From a bacterium (lineage in GTDB: Bacteria; Actinomycetota; Acidimicrobiia; Spongiisociales; Spongiisociaceae): 64,000 nucleotides of DNA. Made by a program: the position numbers and the translations under genes. The stretch covers positions 1 to 64,000 of the forward strand of contig JAPPGU010000018.1 in assembly GCA_028821265.1 (NCBI GenBank), read 5' to 3'. The notes below the pieces were generated by a model. That model was not told the DNA's origin and searched no databases. It worked only from the letters and a program-made list of their open reading frames with translations. Of this stretch, positions 35,191 to 43,693 are shown in pieces. Numbering within the stretch: the first letter of the stretch is position 1; each line of letters opens with the position of its first letter.

Positions 35191-35309
35191 GTTCGGACCT
35201 TCTCGCACGGCGACGATTCCACCCGTCCGGATGACCGGGATAGTGCCGGTTAGCGCTGTCGGCGCCCCTTTCCGGGTAGGTTCTGGGGCCATCACTTGAT
35301 GTCCGCCGA

Positions 35310-36926
35310 TCAGGAGGGCTCCCTAGTGGAGACCGGGGTCGGCTCGGCCCACGGCTCTTCCGAAGATCGGGCAGGATCCGGCTGCTCGTGAGGGAGAACG
35401 TCTCGGAGGGGAAGCCCTCGCAGCATCAGACCGGCGATGGTCGCCGCAACCGCCACCGGAATCGCCAACCGGAACATCTGAGCGGAGCTGAGCGCCACCG
35501 CCTCCCGGATGACATCGCGTACGGCTGTCTCCATCGTGGCGACGACCGCCGGGCTCGCGACCAGTTCGCTGACGTCCAGGTCCGACGCGGGCGAATCCGG
35601 CGGCAGCCTGGCGGCGAGGAGTCCTGCGAGACGGGCGTTGAACAGTGCCCCGAACACGGCAACCCCTGTGCTCCCGCCGAGTTGGCGGAACACCTGCACC
35701 GACGATGTGGCCACTCCCAGGTCGCGCGGGTGGACCGAGTTCTGTATGACCAGGATCAGCACCGGGATCAGGATTCCCATGCTCAGGCCGAAGACGACGA
35801 GGTAGGTGGCCGCGGCCACCGGGCTGGTCGACACGGTCATGGTGCTGAGCAGCGCCAGTCCGATCCCGAGGAGCACCGGCCCTGCTACGACCACCGAGCG
35901 GTAGCGACCCCATCGCGCCACCATCCGTCCCGACACGAGGCTGGCCACCAGGGAGGCGGTGAGCATCGGAACCAGAAGGAGCCCGGAATTCGTCGCTGAC
36001 ATGCCCAGCGAGATCTGCAGGAAGACGGGGAAGTAGGCCAGCGGCAGGAAGAGGCCGAAGCCGGCGATGAAGCTGGTCGCGTTGACAGCCGAGAACTCGC
36101 GGTTCCGGAAGAGGAAGAGGGGCAGGATGGGAGAAGGGGCTCTTCCCTCCTGCCTCACGAACCACACCAGAGCCAGCACCCCGATGGCCATCGTCGCGAT
36201 GATCACCGGCGAGTCCCACGCTTGCTCCTGAACCCCCAAGCTCGCGACCATCATGACCGCTGCCAGCCCGACCGCAAGAAGAGCCGCCCCGAACCAGTCC
36301 ACCACGATCCCCCCGGTCGCCGGCGGATCAACCAGGTTCCTGCGGATGACGGTCAAGGTGATCATGGCCAGAAGAACGCTGGGATAGAACGCGAGACGCC
36401 ACGAGACGTGATCGACGGCCAATCCTCCCAGCAAGGGTCCGCAGACGCTGGTGACCGCGAACACGGCGCTTATGTACACCTGGTACCGGCCTCGCTGCCG
36501 CGGTGGGATCATGTCGCCGACGATCATGTAGCTGAGGGAGATCAGGCCTGCCGATCCGGCTCCCTGGACAGCCCGGCAAGCGATGAGTTGACCGATGCTC
36601 TGGCTGAGGCCTGCTGCACAGGAACCCAAGGTGAACAGGAGGATGGCGACCTGCATCAGCCTCCGGCGACCGTAGATGTCCGACAGCTTGCCGTAGAGCG
36701 GAACCGTGACCGTAGACGCGAGCACGTTGGCGGTCAGCACCCAGGGAAGCAGCGTGAGCGCGCCCATCTCGCCCACGATGGTCGGCAAGGCGGTGGACAC
36801 GATCGTGTAGTCCATCGAGGCGATGGCCATGGCCAGCAGCAACGCGATAAACGTTCTTCGCGCCTTCGGCGTCAGCCCCGATGCGCTCCCACCTGCGCCG
36901 ACACGAGCTCCGGGTCGCCGGATCAT
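35310..36926 (-). CDS. MFS drug-type transporter, DHA2 (14-helix) family
   Basis: Proton-coupled exporter of 538 residues. It begins with a short basic segment, then ALLLAMAIASMDYTIVSTALPTIVGEMG (motif D1 of DHA2 exporters) and GKLSDIYGRRRLMQ (motif A); about 14 hydrophobic segments follow and GSAGLISLSYMIVGDMIPPRQRGR is the motif B/C region. Relatives (EmrB, QacA) export toxic compounds. ATG 36926. It stands alone, with a UPF0261 gene remnant upstream on the same strand. Confidence 0.88.
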   Translation of the reverse strand: MIRRPGARVGAGGSASGLTPKARRTFIALLLAMAIASMDYTIVSTALPTIVGEMGALTLLPWVLTANVLASTVTVPLYGKLSDIYGRRRLMQVAILLFTLGSCAAGLSQSIGQLIACRAVQGAGSAGLISLSYMIVGDMIPPRQRGRYQVYISAVFAVTSVCGPLLGGLAVDHVSWRLAFYPSVLLAMITLTVIRRNLVDPPATGGIVVDWFGAALLAVGLAAVMMVASLGVQEQAWDSPVIIATMAIGVLALVWFVRQEGRAPSPILPLFLFRNREFSAVNATSFIAGFGLFLPLAYFPVFLQISLGMSATNSGLLLVPMLTASLVASLVSGRMVARWGRYRSVVVAGPVLLGIGLALLSTMTVSTSPVAAATYLVVFGLSMGILIPVLILVIQNSVHPRDLGVATSSVQVFRQLGGSTGVAVFGALFNARLAGLLAARLPPDSPASDLDVSELVASPAVVATMETAVRDVIREAVALSSAQMFRLAIPVAVAATIAGLMLRGLPLRDVLPHEQPDPARSSEEPWAEPTPVSTREPS

Positions 36927-36984
36927 CGACGAGTTCGCCGGTCGGCGCCCGGCGACGCCAACCCGGTCGCCCGATAACGGAGTC

Positions 36985-37224
36985 TCACCCGCGCACAGCC
37001 CGGAACCGGGCTACGCGATCGACGGCTAGCTCCAAGGGGGTCAGGTCGAGCATGGCGCTAACCCCCATGGGCCCGATCAGCTTCTCCATCGTCCGCCCGC
37101 CTTCTCCGGTGGCAAGGAAGGTCACCACCTCGTGGCCGGCCTCCTGTAGCCGGGGCGGTCCACGCGTTGGCGTCGTCAGCGTAGCGAGGGTCCGGGTCTT
37201 CGCCCCGGCAACCTCCTCACCGGC
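36985..37224 (-). pseudogene. Remnant of a UPF0261 / Tm-1-like gene
   Basis: A 79-codon open stretch between stop codons, with no proper start, encodes the fragment TLATLTTPTRG... LQEAGHEVVTFLATGEGGRTMEKLIGPMGVSAMLDLTPLELA. From memory this matches the middle of UPF0261/Tm-1-like ATP-binding proteins (TTPCV..., GYEV.VFHATGTGGRAMEALI, GVLDLTTTELAD). Both flanks of the family are missing, so about four fifths of the gene is gone. The rest of the 328-bp gap between the MFS and MBL genes shows nothing. Confidence 0.55.
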
Positions 37225-37254
37225 CTACGCGGAGCCCTCCCCGACTTAGGTCGC

Positions 37255-38604
37255 TCAGGCGGTCTCTCGCGAGAGCCGTTCCAGCACGTCGGGCACGCCT
37301 CCGGGAGTCACCACGACCACCCGCAGGCCCGCTGCCTCCAGGAAGGCGCAGGCGGCGAGGGCCCGGTAGCCGCTCCCGCAGGTCACCCATACCTCTCTCG
37401 ACCGATCCAAGCCTTCGGGAAGGCCGTCCTTGAGGTGGGGCAGGTAGCGGTAGAGGGATCCCTCGAGGTGGCACTCCTCCCACTCCCCCGGCGAACGGAC
37501 GTCCAGCACCTGGAGGTCGTCGCGCGCTGCCATGGCCGCGGCCAACTCGTCCGTGGTCCTGGTCTCGAACGACGCCAGAGCGCCGCCGGAGCCCACCCAG
37601 CCGGAGACTCCGTACACCACCCCCAGCACGCTGTCGAACCCGATCCGCCCGAACTGGCGGGCCACTTCCTCCACATCCTGGCCGGGCTGGGCCACCAGGA
37701 CCACCGGGTTGTCGAAGGGCAGGAGCCAACCGGCCCACACCGCCACCTGGTCGCTCATCTCCAACCCCAGCGAGCCCGGAATGTGCCCGGCCGCGTATGC
37801 GCCGTGCGGCCGTATGTCGACCAGCCTGGCATCGTCCGGCAGGTCCGACGGGTCCAAGACGTCGAGTTCCGGACTCGGCAGGGGTTCGGGTCCCATGAGG
37901 TTGATCGGCCCCATGTGGGCGTAGTAGGCGGGGAAGGGTTGGAGTCCGGCCAGCTGCCCGGCGGCGAAGGCGCCGGCGTCCGGGTAGGCCAGCACCGGAT
38001 TGGTCCGCCGCTCCATCCCGATGGTCGAGACGGTCCGCCCGGCTCCCGACGCGGTGCAGAACGACCCCTCACCGTGGGTGGGATACAGGCCGGTCTCGTC
38101 GGGAAGCTCAGCCAACCGATGGACCGACAGGTATTGGAGCCGGGCGAGTTGCTCCGCCCGGTCACCGCCGAGCAGGTCGGACCGTCCTGCGGAACCAACC
38201 AGCAGGCTCCCGCCGGAGAACACCGCGGCGATCTCCCCTTCCACCAGGATCATGTAGCTCACGTGCTCGGGTGTGTGGCCGGGCGTATGCAAGGGCCGGA
38301 TCACCACCGGACCGCCGGGGAGATCCTCCTTGTGGAATGCAGGAAAGTGGTCGAAGGCAGCGCCCGCGGCCGCCGGCAGCACGAGCCGGGCGCCGGTACG
38401 GCGGGCAAGTTCGCGCCCGCCCGACACGTAGTCGTTGTGGACATGGGTCTCGAGGACATGGGTGAGACGGATGCCCGCATCAAGGACGGCTTGCTCGAAC
38501 CGTTCCACGTCCCGCTGCGGATCGACCACCACGCCGCCCCCGTCGTGAGCCAGTAGGTAGGTGCTGTCCCCCAACCCGTCGGTCCGGAACGTTGTGATGT
38601 CCAT
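37255..38604 (-). CDS. MBL-fold hydrolase with two rhodanese domains (persulfide dioxygenase-like)
   Basis: Protein of 449 residues with an N-terminal metallo-beta-lactamase domain and two rhodanese domains. Metal ligands: ETHVHNDYVSGG (the usual DH is DY here), HTPGHTPEHVSY and THGEGS. The first rhodanese (about 265-345) has VVLVAQPG at the active loop, so it lacks the Cys; the second (about 350-449) has Cys in VTCGSGYRALA. Such fusions oxidise glutathione- or other persulfides to sulfite and move sulfane sulfur. Start 38604 has GGGAGGG nearby; an in-frame upstream extension to 38712 lacks homology. It could add to the sulfite pool, but it is not in an operon with the other sulfur genes. Confidence 0.83.
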   Translation of the reverse strand: MDITTFRTDGLGDSTYLLAHDGGGVVVDPQRDVERFEQAVLDAGIRLTHVLETHVHNDYVSGGRELARRTGARLVLPAAAGAAFDHFPAFHKEDLPGGPVVIRPLHTPGHTPEHVSYMILVEGEIAAVFSGGSLLVGSAGRSDLLGGDRAEQLARLQYLSVHRLAELPDETGLYPTHGEGSFCTASGAGRTVSTIGMERRTNPVLAYPDAGAFAAGQLAGLQPFPAYYAHMGPINLMGPEPLPSPELDVLDPSDLPDDARLVDIRPHGAYAAGHIPGSLGLEMSDQVAVWAGWLLPFDNPVVLVAQPGQDVEEVARQFGRIGFDSVLGVVYGVSGWVGSGGALASFETRTTDELAAAMAARDDLQVLDVRSPGEWEECHLEGSLYRYLPHLKDGLPEGLDRSREVWVTCGSGYRALAACAFLEAAGLRVVVVTPGGVPDVLERLSRETA

Positions 38605-38718
38605 GTCCCTCCCAGGAGCGCGGCATACCGGCCTGTGCCCCACCCTATCCGAGAGCCGCCAGGTACGGCTGCCGGCCTTGGTCTCTCCAGGTCGTGGAGG
38701 CGCTGCCGGCAAGGCCCG

Positions 38719-39309
38719 CTAGCAAATCCCCGGTGACGGATCCGCCAGGGACTTCAGGTCCAATGCCAGTCCGGCCACCATCAGGTAGGCCTTGTCCGCC
38801 CTTGACGCGACCAGTTGGTTCACTCGGCCCAGCACGTCCCGGTACTCCCTTCCGAGCGGTGATGCGGGCACGATGCCTTGGCCGACCTCGTTGCTGACCA
38901 GGATCCACCTGCCGTCCGCGGCGTCTATCAGGTCGAGCAGGCGCCCCACCGTCTCGAGGACCGCGCCCTCGGTATCGGAGGCCTCCTCATCCTGGAGGAG
39001 GAGGTTGCTCACCCACAGGGTCAGGCAGTCGAGGACGAACGTGTCGTAGCGATCGATGAGGGGCCGGACCGCCCTGGTGACATGGATCGGCTCCTCGAGG
39101 GTGTCCCAATGCTCCGGCCGGTAGCGCCGGTGAGCGGCGATGCGCTTCTGCATCGCCTCGTCAAGCGCTTCGGCGGTGGCGATGAAGAGCACCCTGCCCC
39201 CGTCCCGCGCCAAGCGTTCCGCCGTGGTGCTCTTTCCGGAGCGAGCCCCGCCGAGGATGAGTAGCAGCTCGCCGGGGCGAGCTGCGGTGCGGTCCGAGCC
39301 GTCAGGCAT
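38719..39309 (-). CDS. cobU: Adenosylcobinamide kinase / adenosylcobinamide-phosphate guanylyltransferase
   Basis: Bifunctional enzyme of 196 residues that phosphorylates adenosylcobinamide and then attaches GMP, in late B12 nucleotide-loop assembly. P-loop GGARSGKSTTAERLA, DCLTLWVSNLLL, and SNEVGQGIVPASPLGREYRDVLGRVNQ are all present. Its start overlaps the stop of the upstream phosphatase gene by 8 bases. It is the last gene of the minus-strand cob operon. Confidence 0.92.
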   Translation of the reverse strand: MPDGSDRTAARPGELLLILGGARSGKSTTAERLARDGGRVLFIATAEALDEAMQKRIAAHRRYRPEHWDTLEEPIHVTRAVRPLIDRYDTFVLDCLTLWVSNLLLQDEEASDTEGAVLETVGRLLDLIDAADGRWILVSNEVGQGIVPASPLGREYRDVLGRVNQLVASRADKAYLMVAGLALDLKSLADPSPGIC

Positions 39310-39940
39310 CGAAGCCCGGCCCCAGATGGCTGGTGTCGTTGAGCAGGTCGATGGTCGCTCCGCCCTCGTCGAACGTGGTGATGACGGACAGCCCGGCGTT
39401 CGACAACCGGAGCCTCCACATCGATTCGACCGGCAGCCCGAGCATCGAGACCATCATGGCGCGCAGGGTGCCTCCGTGGGAAACCACCAGGATGTTCCCA
39501 TCGGTTCCGGCGTGCCGCTCCGCGATTCGGGCCGCCGCGCCGGCTGCCCGGGCAAACAGCTCCAGGTCGCTCTCCCCTCCCGGGGGTGCGAATGCCGGCC
39601 TCTCGTCGAACAACTCCGCCAACATGGCGGGATACCGGAGTTGCAGCTCCTCGTAGGTCATCCCCTCCCACTCGCCGAAGCCCTTCTCCCTCAGGTCGCG
39701 CCGGTAGACGATCGGCGTGTCCCGGCGGCCCATGACGGGTGCGGCCGTTTCTGCCGCCCGGCGAAGGTCGCTCGAGTAGGCCGCCTCGAAGGACACCGGA
39801 GCCAGTCGAGCCGCCACCGCCTCCGCCTGCTCCCGGCCCTCCTGGTTCAGAGGCGGGTCGGATTGGCCCTGTGCCCGCCCGACCCGGTTCCACTCCGTCT
39901 CACCATGGCGCACGAGGAACCACCTAAGCATGTGCGTCAT
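39302..39940 (-). CDS. cobC: Histidine phosphatase, probable alpha-ribazole phosphatase
   Basis: Phosphoglycerate-mutase-like phosphatase of 212 residues. Catalytic RHGETEWN at the N-terminus, YSSDLRRAAETA, and the second catalytic His in VVSHGGTLRAMM. Placement between cobQ and cobU makes alpha-ribazole-5'-phosphate dephosphorylation, the CobC step, the likely role, but the family is broad. ATG at 39940, with a second in-frame ATG at 39931. Confidence 0.78.
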   Translation of the reverse strand: MTHMLRWFLVRHGETEWNRVGRAQGQSDPPLNQEGREQAEAVAARLAPVSFEAAYSSDLRRAAETAAPVMGRRDTPIVYRRDLREKGFGEWEGMTYEELQLRYPAMLAELFDERPAFAPPGGESDLELFARAAGAAARIAERHAGTDGNILVVSHGGTLRAMMVSMLGLPVESMWRLRLSNAGLSVITTFDEGGATIDLLNDTSHLGPGFDA

Positions 39941-40015
39941 CCGGGATGCCGCCCCGTGCGATCGTTTGCCGGGTGCCGGCCGCCCTTCCTCTCGAGAATG
40001 ACCAAGACGGCCGGC

Positions 40016-41509
40016 TCATCTCGGGCGCCCAAGAGCGACCGAGGAGGCACTGAACAGCGCGTCTACGTCGAGGGCGGCCTCCAGGGAGGAAGCCACCTCG
40101 TCGAGGGCTTCCTCCACCATGGTCCCGAAGTCGAGGTCGGGATCGGCGGCGACTCCGAGGCGGGCCAGCCAGGCCCGCCGGTATCCGTCGCTGGCGAAGA
40201 GCCCATGCAGGTGAACGCCACCGACCCGTCCGTTCGGGCTCTGCGCGCCGTCGGGGCCTTCGGTGATGTGCAGCAGGGGCCGGTCGAGATCGGGGCCGGT
40301 TACGCGGCCGTTGTGGATCTCGTAGCCGTGGACGGACGCACCGGACAGAGCGCATCGGCCCGCAGCCTCCCGGACGATCTTGGTGTCCGCCATGGTGGTC
40401 TCGATGTCGAGCAGCCCGAAGCCCGCCACGCTGCGGGCGGGTCCGTCCACACCGTTCGGGTCGTGGACCGCCCGTCCCAGCATCTGCATCCCGCCGCAGA
40501 TGCCGAGTACCCGTCCGCCCCCGCGGGCATGGGCGATGATGTCGTGGTCCCACCCCTGCTCCCTGCAGAAGTCCAGATCGCCGATCGTCGACTTGGTGCC
40601 CGGTAGCAGGATGAGGTCGACATCCCTCGGGATCGGTCGGCCCGGCCGGATGAGCAGGCACTCCACGCCGGGCTCCGAGAGGAGGGGATCCAGGTCGTCG
40701 TGGTTGGCGATGCGGCCGAGCAGGGGAACCGCCACCCGGAGGGGGCCCGGATCGCCCGAGGACCGGGTCGCCGAGGCAACCGATTCGGGCAGGGCCACCG
40801 CGTCCTCCGAGGGCAGGCGGGCCGCCGCGGCTATCCAGGGGACCACGCCGAAGCACTTCCAGCCGGTGCGCCTCTCGATCAGCTCCACGCCGGGTTCGAA
40901 TATGCGCCGGGCTCCCCGGAACTTGTTGACCACGAACCCGGCCACCATCGCCGCATCGGCCGGGTCAAGCACCGCGTGTGTGCCCACGAGCGAGGCGATC
41001 ACCCCGCCCCGGTCGATGTCGCCGACGATGCAGACCGGCACGCCGGCCCGGCGGGCGAAGCCCATGTTGGCGATGTCATGGTTGCGGAGGTTGGTCTCGG
41101 CCGGGCTCCCCGCACCCTCCACGATGACGAGGTCGTGGGTGGCGACCAGCCCGTTGAAGCTGTCGATGACCACGTCGAGCAACCCGCCGCGGTCACCGAT
41201 GTAGTCACCCGGTTCGAGGAGGCCGTACGGCTCCCCGCGCACGATCAACTGGGCCGTACGGTCGGACTGCGGCTTGATCAGGACCGGGTTCAGATCGGGG
41301 CGCGCCGGGACCCCCGCGGCGCGGGCCTGTAGGGCCTGGGCGCGGCCGATCTCGCCACCGCCCGGACACGCCGCAGCGTTGTTGGACATGTTCTGGGGCT
41401 TGAAGGGCGACACGGTCATGCCGCGCCGGACGGCAAGGCGGCAGAGCCCTGCCACGATCAGGGACTTGCCGGCGCTCGAGGCGGTCCCCTGGATCATGAT
41501 GGCGCGCAT
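40016..41509 (-). CDS. cobQ: Cobyric acid synthase
   Basis: Glutamine-dependent amidase of 497 residues that amidates four side chains of adenosylcobyrinic acid a,c-diamide. It starts MRAIMIQGTASSAGKSLIVAGLCRL (dethiobiotin-synthetase-like ATP site), has SPFKPQNMSNNAA, and a type-1 GATase domain with the nucleophile Cys in VLGICGGMQMLG and His in VGGVHLHGLF. Member of the minus-strand cob operon; the presence of this gene without corrin-ring genes in the window fits use of imported corrinoids or ring genes elsewhere. Confidence 0.93.
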   Translation of the reverse strand: MRAIMIQGTASSAGKSLIVAGLCRLAVRRGMTVSPFKPQNMSNNAAACPGGGEIGRAQALQARAAGVPARPDLNPVLIKPQSDRTAQLIVRGEPYGLLEPGDYIGDRGGLLDVVIDSFNGLVATHDLVIVEGAGSPAETNLRNHDIANMGFARRAGVPVCIVGDIDRGGVIASLVGTHAVLDPADAAMVAGFVVNKFRGARRIFEPGVELIERRTGWKCFGVVPWIAAAARLPSEDAVALPESVASATRSSGDPGPLRVAVPLLGRIANHDDLDPLLSEPGVECLLIRPGRPIPRDVDLILLPGTKSTIGDLDFCREQGWDHDIIAHARGGGRVLGICGGMQMLGRAVHDPNGVDGPARSVAGFGLLDIETTMADTKIVREAAGRCALSGASVHGYEIHNGRVTGPDLDRPLLHITEGPDGAQSPNGRVGGVHLHGLFASDGYRRAWLARLGVAADPDLDFGTMVEEALDEVASSLEAALDVDALFSASSVALGRPR

Positions 41510-41530
41510 GGACGGACAGGTTATCTGTCG

Positions 41531-41541
41531 GTGGTCAGTGG
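41531..41541 (+). repeat. Single-plus copy of the GGTCAGT heptamer
   Basis: GTGGTCAGTGG in the short gap between cobD and cobQ, sharing the heptamer found in tandem at 59196-59230 and at 654-667. It overlaps the end of the cobD-type gene, whose tail codons may be affected. Confidence 0.45.
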
Positions 41542-42620
41542 ACAGAGGTCAACGATCGACCGAGGACGTCGGTCAAGGCAGCGATCAGACGGCGGCTGTC
41601 CTGCGTCCCTCTCACGCCTATCCGGATGTGGCCGGGCATACCGAACGACGTGCAGTCGCGGACGCAGACCCGGTGGCGTCTCAGCAGCTCAAGGCGGAGA
41701 GCCGTGGCGTTTCCGACCTCGACCAGCAGAAAGTTGGCACTCGGGGGCGTACACGCCAGGCCGAGGCCACGAAACTCTCGCACCAGGTACTCCCGGGCGG
41801 CCCTTACGACCAGTCGGCCCTTCTCCACGTGGTCCGGGTCGTCCAGGGCGGCAACGCCCGCCGCCTGGGCGACCGCGTTCACGCTCCACGTGTACTGGAA
41901 ACGCCTCACTTCCCCCACCATCCGGGCCGGCGCCACCATGTAGCCGAGGCGTAGGCCGGGGAGCCCGTGCTGCTTGGTCATGGAGCGAACCAGCGCCACG
42001 TTGCCGACCTCCAGCAGGGGCGCCGTATCCCAGCGCTCGTCTACGAAGGACGCGTAGGCCTCGTCCACCACCAGCAGCCCGTCGTCCCCCACCGCCCGGG
42101 CACAGGCCTCGACCTCGCTGCGTTCCAGATACGTTCCGGTCGGATTGTTGGGGTTGCAGATGAAGGCCAGCGCGGGCTGCAGCTCAGCAAGGAGATGCGT
42201 GGCTTCCGCTATGTCCCAGCGGAAATCCCTTTCAGGGGCGGCCCGGATGGGAAGCGGCTCGACGTGCTGAAGGCGGCAGGCCGCCTCGTACTCGCCGAAG
42301 GTCGGAGCGAACACCGCCGCGGCGTGACCCCTGCGGAGCCGTGCGCTCGCGACGAGGTGAATCAGTTCCGTCGATCCGTTTCCCGCCAGAATGCGGTCCG
42401 GTGGAACCCCGAGATGCGCGCTCAGAGCGTTACGCAGTTCGGTGCACTCGGGATCCGGGTAGGCGGACAGGTCGACCCTCCGGATAGCCTCGGTCACCCG
42501 CGGGGAGATGCCAAGGGGGTTGATGCTGGCGCTGAAGTCCACCACCTCGTCGGGACGCAGACCGAGAGCCTTCAACTCGACGACGTCCAGACCGCCATGG
42601 ACCGGGCGGGAGTCCGGCAT
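41535..42620 (-). CDS. cobD: PLP-dependent aminotransferase, L-threonine-O-3-phosphate decarboxylase-like
   Basis: Fold-type I PLP enzyme of 361 residues. It begins with HGGLDVVELKALGLRPDEVVDFSASINPLG, the CobD start pattern, then FICNPNNPTGT, VVDEAYASFV, the PLP Lys in RSMTKQHGLPGLRLGY, and IRIGVRG near the end. CobD makes (R)-1-amino-2-propanol phosphate, the linker of the B12 nucleotide loop; histidinol-phosphate aminotransferase is the near alternative, but the operon favours CobD. ATG 42620 is used, although the frame stays open upstream through a MITE-like element and no ordinary ribosome site is seen. Confidence 0.83.
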   Translation of the reverse strand: MPDSRPVHGGLDVVELKALGLRPDEVVDFSASINPLGISPRVTEAIRRVDLSAYPDPECTELRNALSAHLGVPPDRILAGNGSTELIHLVASARLRRGHAAAVFAPTFGEYEAACRLQHVEPLPIRAAPERDFRWDIAEATHLLAELQPALAFICNPNNPTGTYLERSEVEACARAVGDDGLLVVDEAYASFVDERWDTAPLLEVGNVALVRSMTKQHGLPGLRLGYMVAPARMVGEVRRFQYTWSVNAVAQAAGVAALDDPDHVEKGRLVVRAAREYLVREFRGLGLACTPPSANFLLVEVGNATALRLELLRRHRVCVRDCTSFGMPGHIRIGVRGTQDSRRLIAALTDVLGRSLTSVH

Positions 42621-42626
42621 CTCCAG

Positions 42627-42727
42627 GGAGGGTGCTGAAAAAGACGGGGATAACTTGGCCCCCGATGACTTGAACTGTGGTCTCATTGCCAGATAACGGG
42701 CCAACTGGACATTTTTCAGTACCCTCC
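42627..42727. mobile_element. MITE-like element with 16-bp terminal inverted repeats
   Basis: A 101-bp stretch bounded by GGAGGGTGCTGAAAAA (42627-42642) and its inverse TTTTTCAGTACCCTCC (42712-42727), 15 of 16 matching. Weaker inverted similarity continues inward (CTTGGCCC / GGGCCAAC). No open frame and no clear target duplication. It lies between cbiB and cobD, its end touching the cbiB stop codon and its start 7 bases before the cobD ATG. It could also act as an RNA hairpin in the operon transcript. Confidence 0.55.
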
Positions 42728-43683
42728 TATCCCCAGACCCATCCGCGGAAGGCGAGCACGCCAACCATCACCGGCAGCGCCACCGCCGCCACCGCGTACC
42801 CGAGCCGGACACCGGCGCCGATGTCAGAAGGGCCGGGATCCCTCAGCCCATCCCCGATCCGGTAGTGACCGGGTTTCTCGAGCACCACCCCCAGCAGCCC
42901 GGCCGCCGCACCGATCGTCCAACCCGCGTTCGGGCTCGCCGTCAACCGGCGGTCCCGCATTGCGATCCGCCATCCCCGACGTGCCGGCTTGTCGCAGAAC
43001 GACCTCCCGGCAACCAGCATCAGCAGAGCGCTCAGCCGGGCCGGGATCAGGTTGACCAGATCGTCGAGCCTGGCAGCGGCCTTGCCGACGTACTCGTACC
43101 TGCCCCGGTAGCCGATCATGCTGTCCAGGGTGTTGATCGCCCGGTAGGCGAAGGCGCCCGGCAGGCCGAACAGGGCGAAGGCCAGCCACGGCCCGACGAA
43201 GCTGTCCGTGGTGTTCTCCGCCACGGACTCGATGGCCGCCATCGCCACCAGAGGGGGCGCCAGCGCCCGCGTATCGCGGCTGACCAGGCTGCGCAGGCTC
43301 CGCCGGGCACCCGGGTCATCCCCCGACTCCATGGCCGAGCGTGTCCTGTTGGCCGCACGCCCCAGCTCCCTGACCGCGAACGTGGTGCTGAGCAGGACGG
43401 ACCCCACTAACACATAGGCGATCGGTCCGAACTGGCGTAGGGCAGAGGTGGCGAGCCAGGCAACGCCGCCGGAAACGGCGGGCACGAGGACGGCCATCCC
43501 GACGCCGGCGACCAGCGATGGCGCCCTGCGACCGGGACCGGGCGAGAGCCGTTCGAGCCAAGCGATCAGCTTGCCCATCCAGACCACCGGGTGGATGGCG
43601 GACGGCGCCTCCCGGGCCACGAGGTCCACCAGGATCGCAACGACCAGGGTCACCGCTTCTATACGCCAATCGCCCCACCACAT
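42727..43683 (-). CDS. cbiB: Adenosylcobinamide-phosphate synthase
   Basis: Membrane enzyme of 318 residues that joins aminopropanol phosphate to cobyric acid. Family stretches HPVVWMGKLIAWLE, SVAENTTDSFVGPWLAFALFGLPGAFAYRAINTLDSMIGYR, GKAAARLDDLVNLIPARLSA and SPNAGWTIGA are all present. ATG 43683. The stop codon shares its first base with the end of the MITE-like element, so the last residues (FRGWVWG) may be altered from the ancestral tail. Confidence 0.92.
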   Translation of the reverse strand: MWWGDWRIEAVTLVVAILVDLVAREAPSAIHPVVWMGKLIAWLERLSPGPGRRAPSLVAGVGMAVLVPAVSGGVAWLATSALRQFGPIAYVLVGSVLLSTTFAVRELGRAANRTRSAMESGDDPGARRSLRSLVSRDTRALAPPLVAMAAIESVAENTTDSFVGPWLAFALFGLPGAFAYRAINTLDSMIGYRGRYEYVGKAAARLDDLVNLIPARLSALLMLVAGRSFCDKPARRGWRIAMRDRRLTASPNAGWTIGAAAGLLGVVLEKPGHYRIGDGLRDPGPSDIGAGVRLGYAVAAVALPVMVGVLAFRGWVWG

Positions 43684-43693
43684 CCGGCCGGCC

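Noticed and set aside
41535..42620. Histidinol-phosphate aminotransferase (hisC)
   Set aside because: The HGG start pattern and the position between cobQ and cbiB favour the cobalamin CobD role; no his genes are near.
42621..42764. Longer N-terminus of the cobD product reaching 42764
   Set aside because: That extension is encoded by the MITE-like element and the end of cbiB and lacks family similarity.
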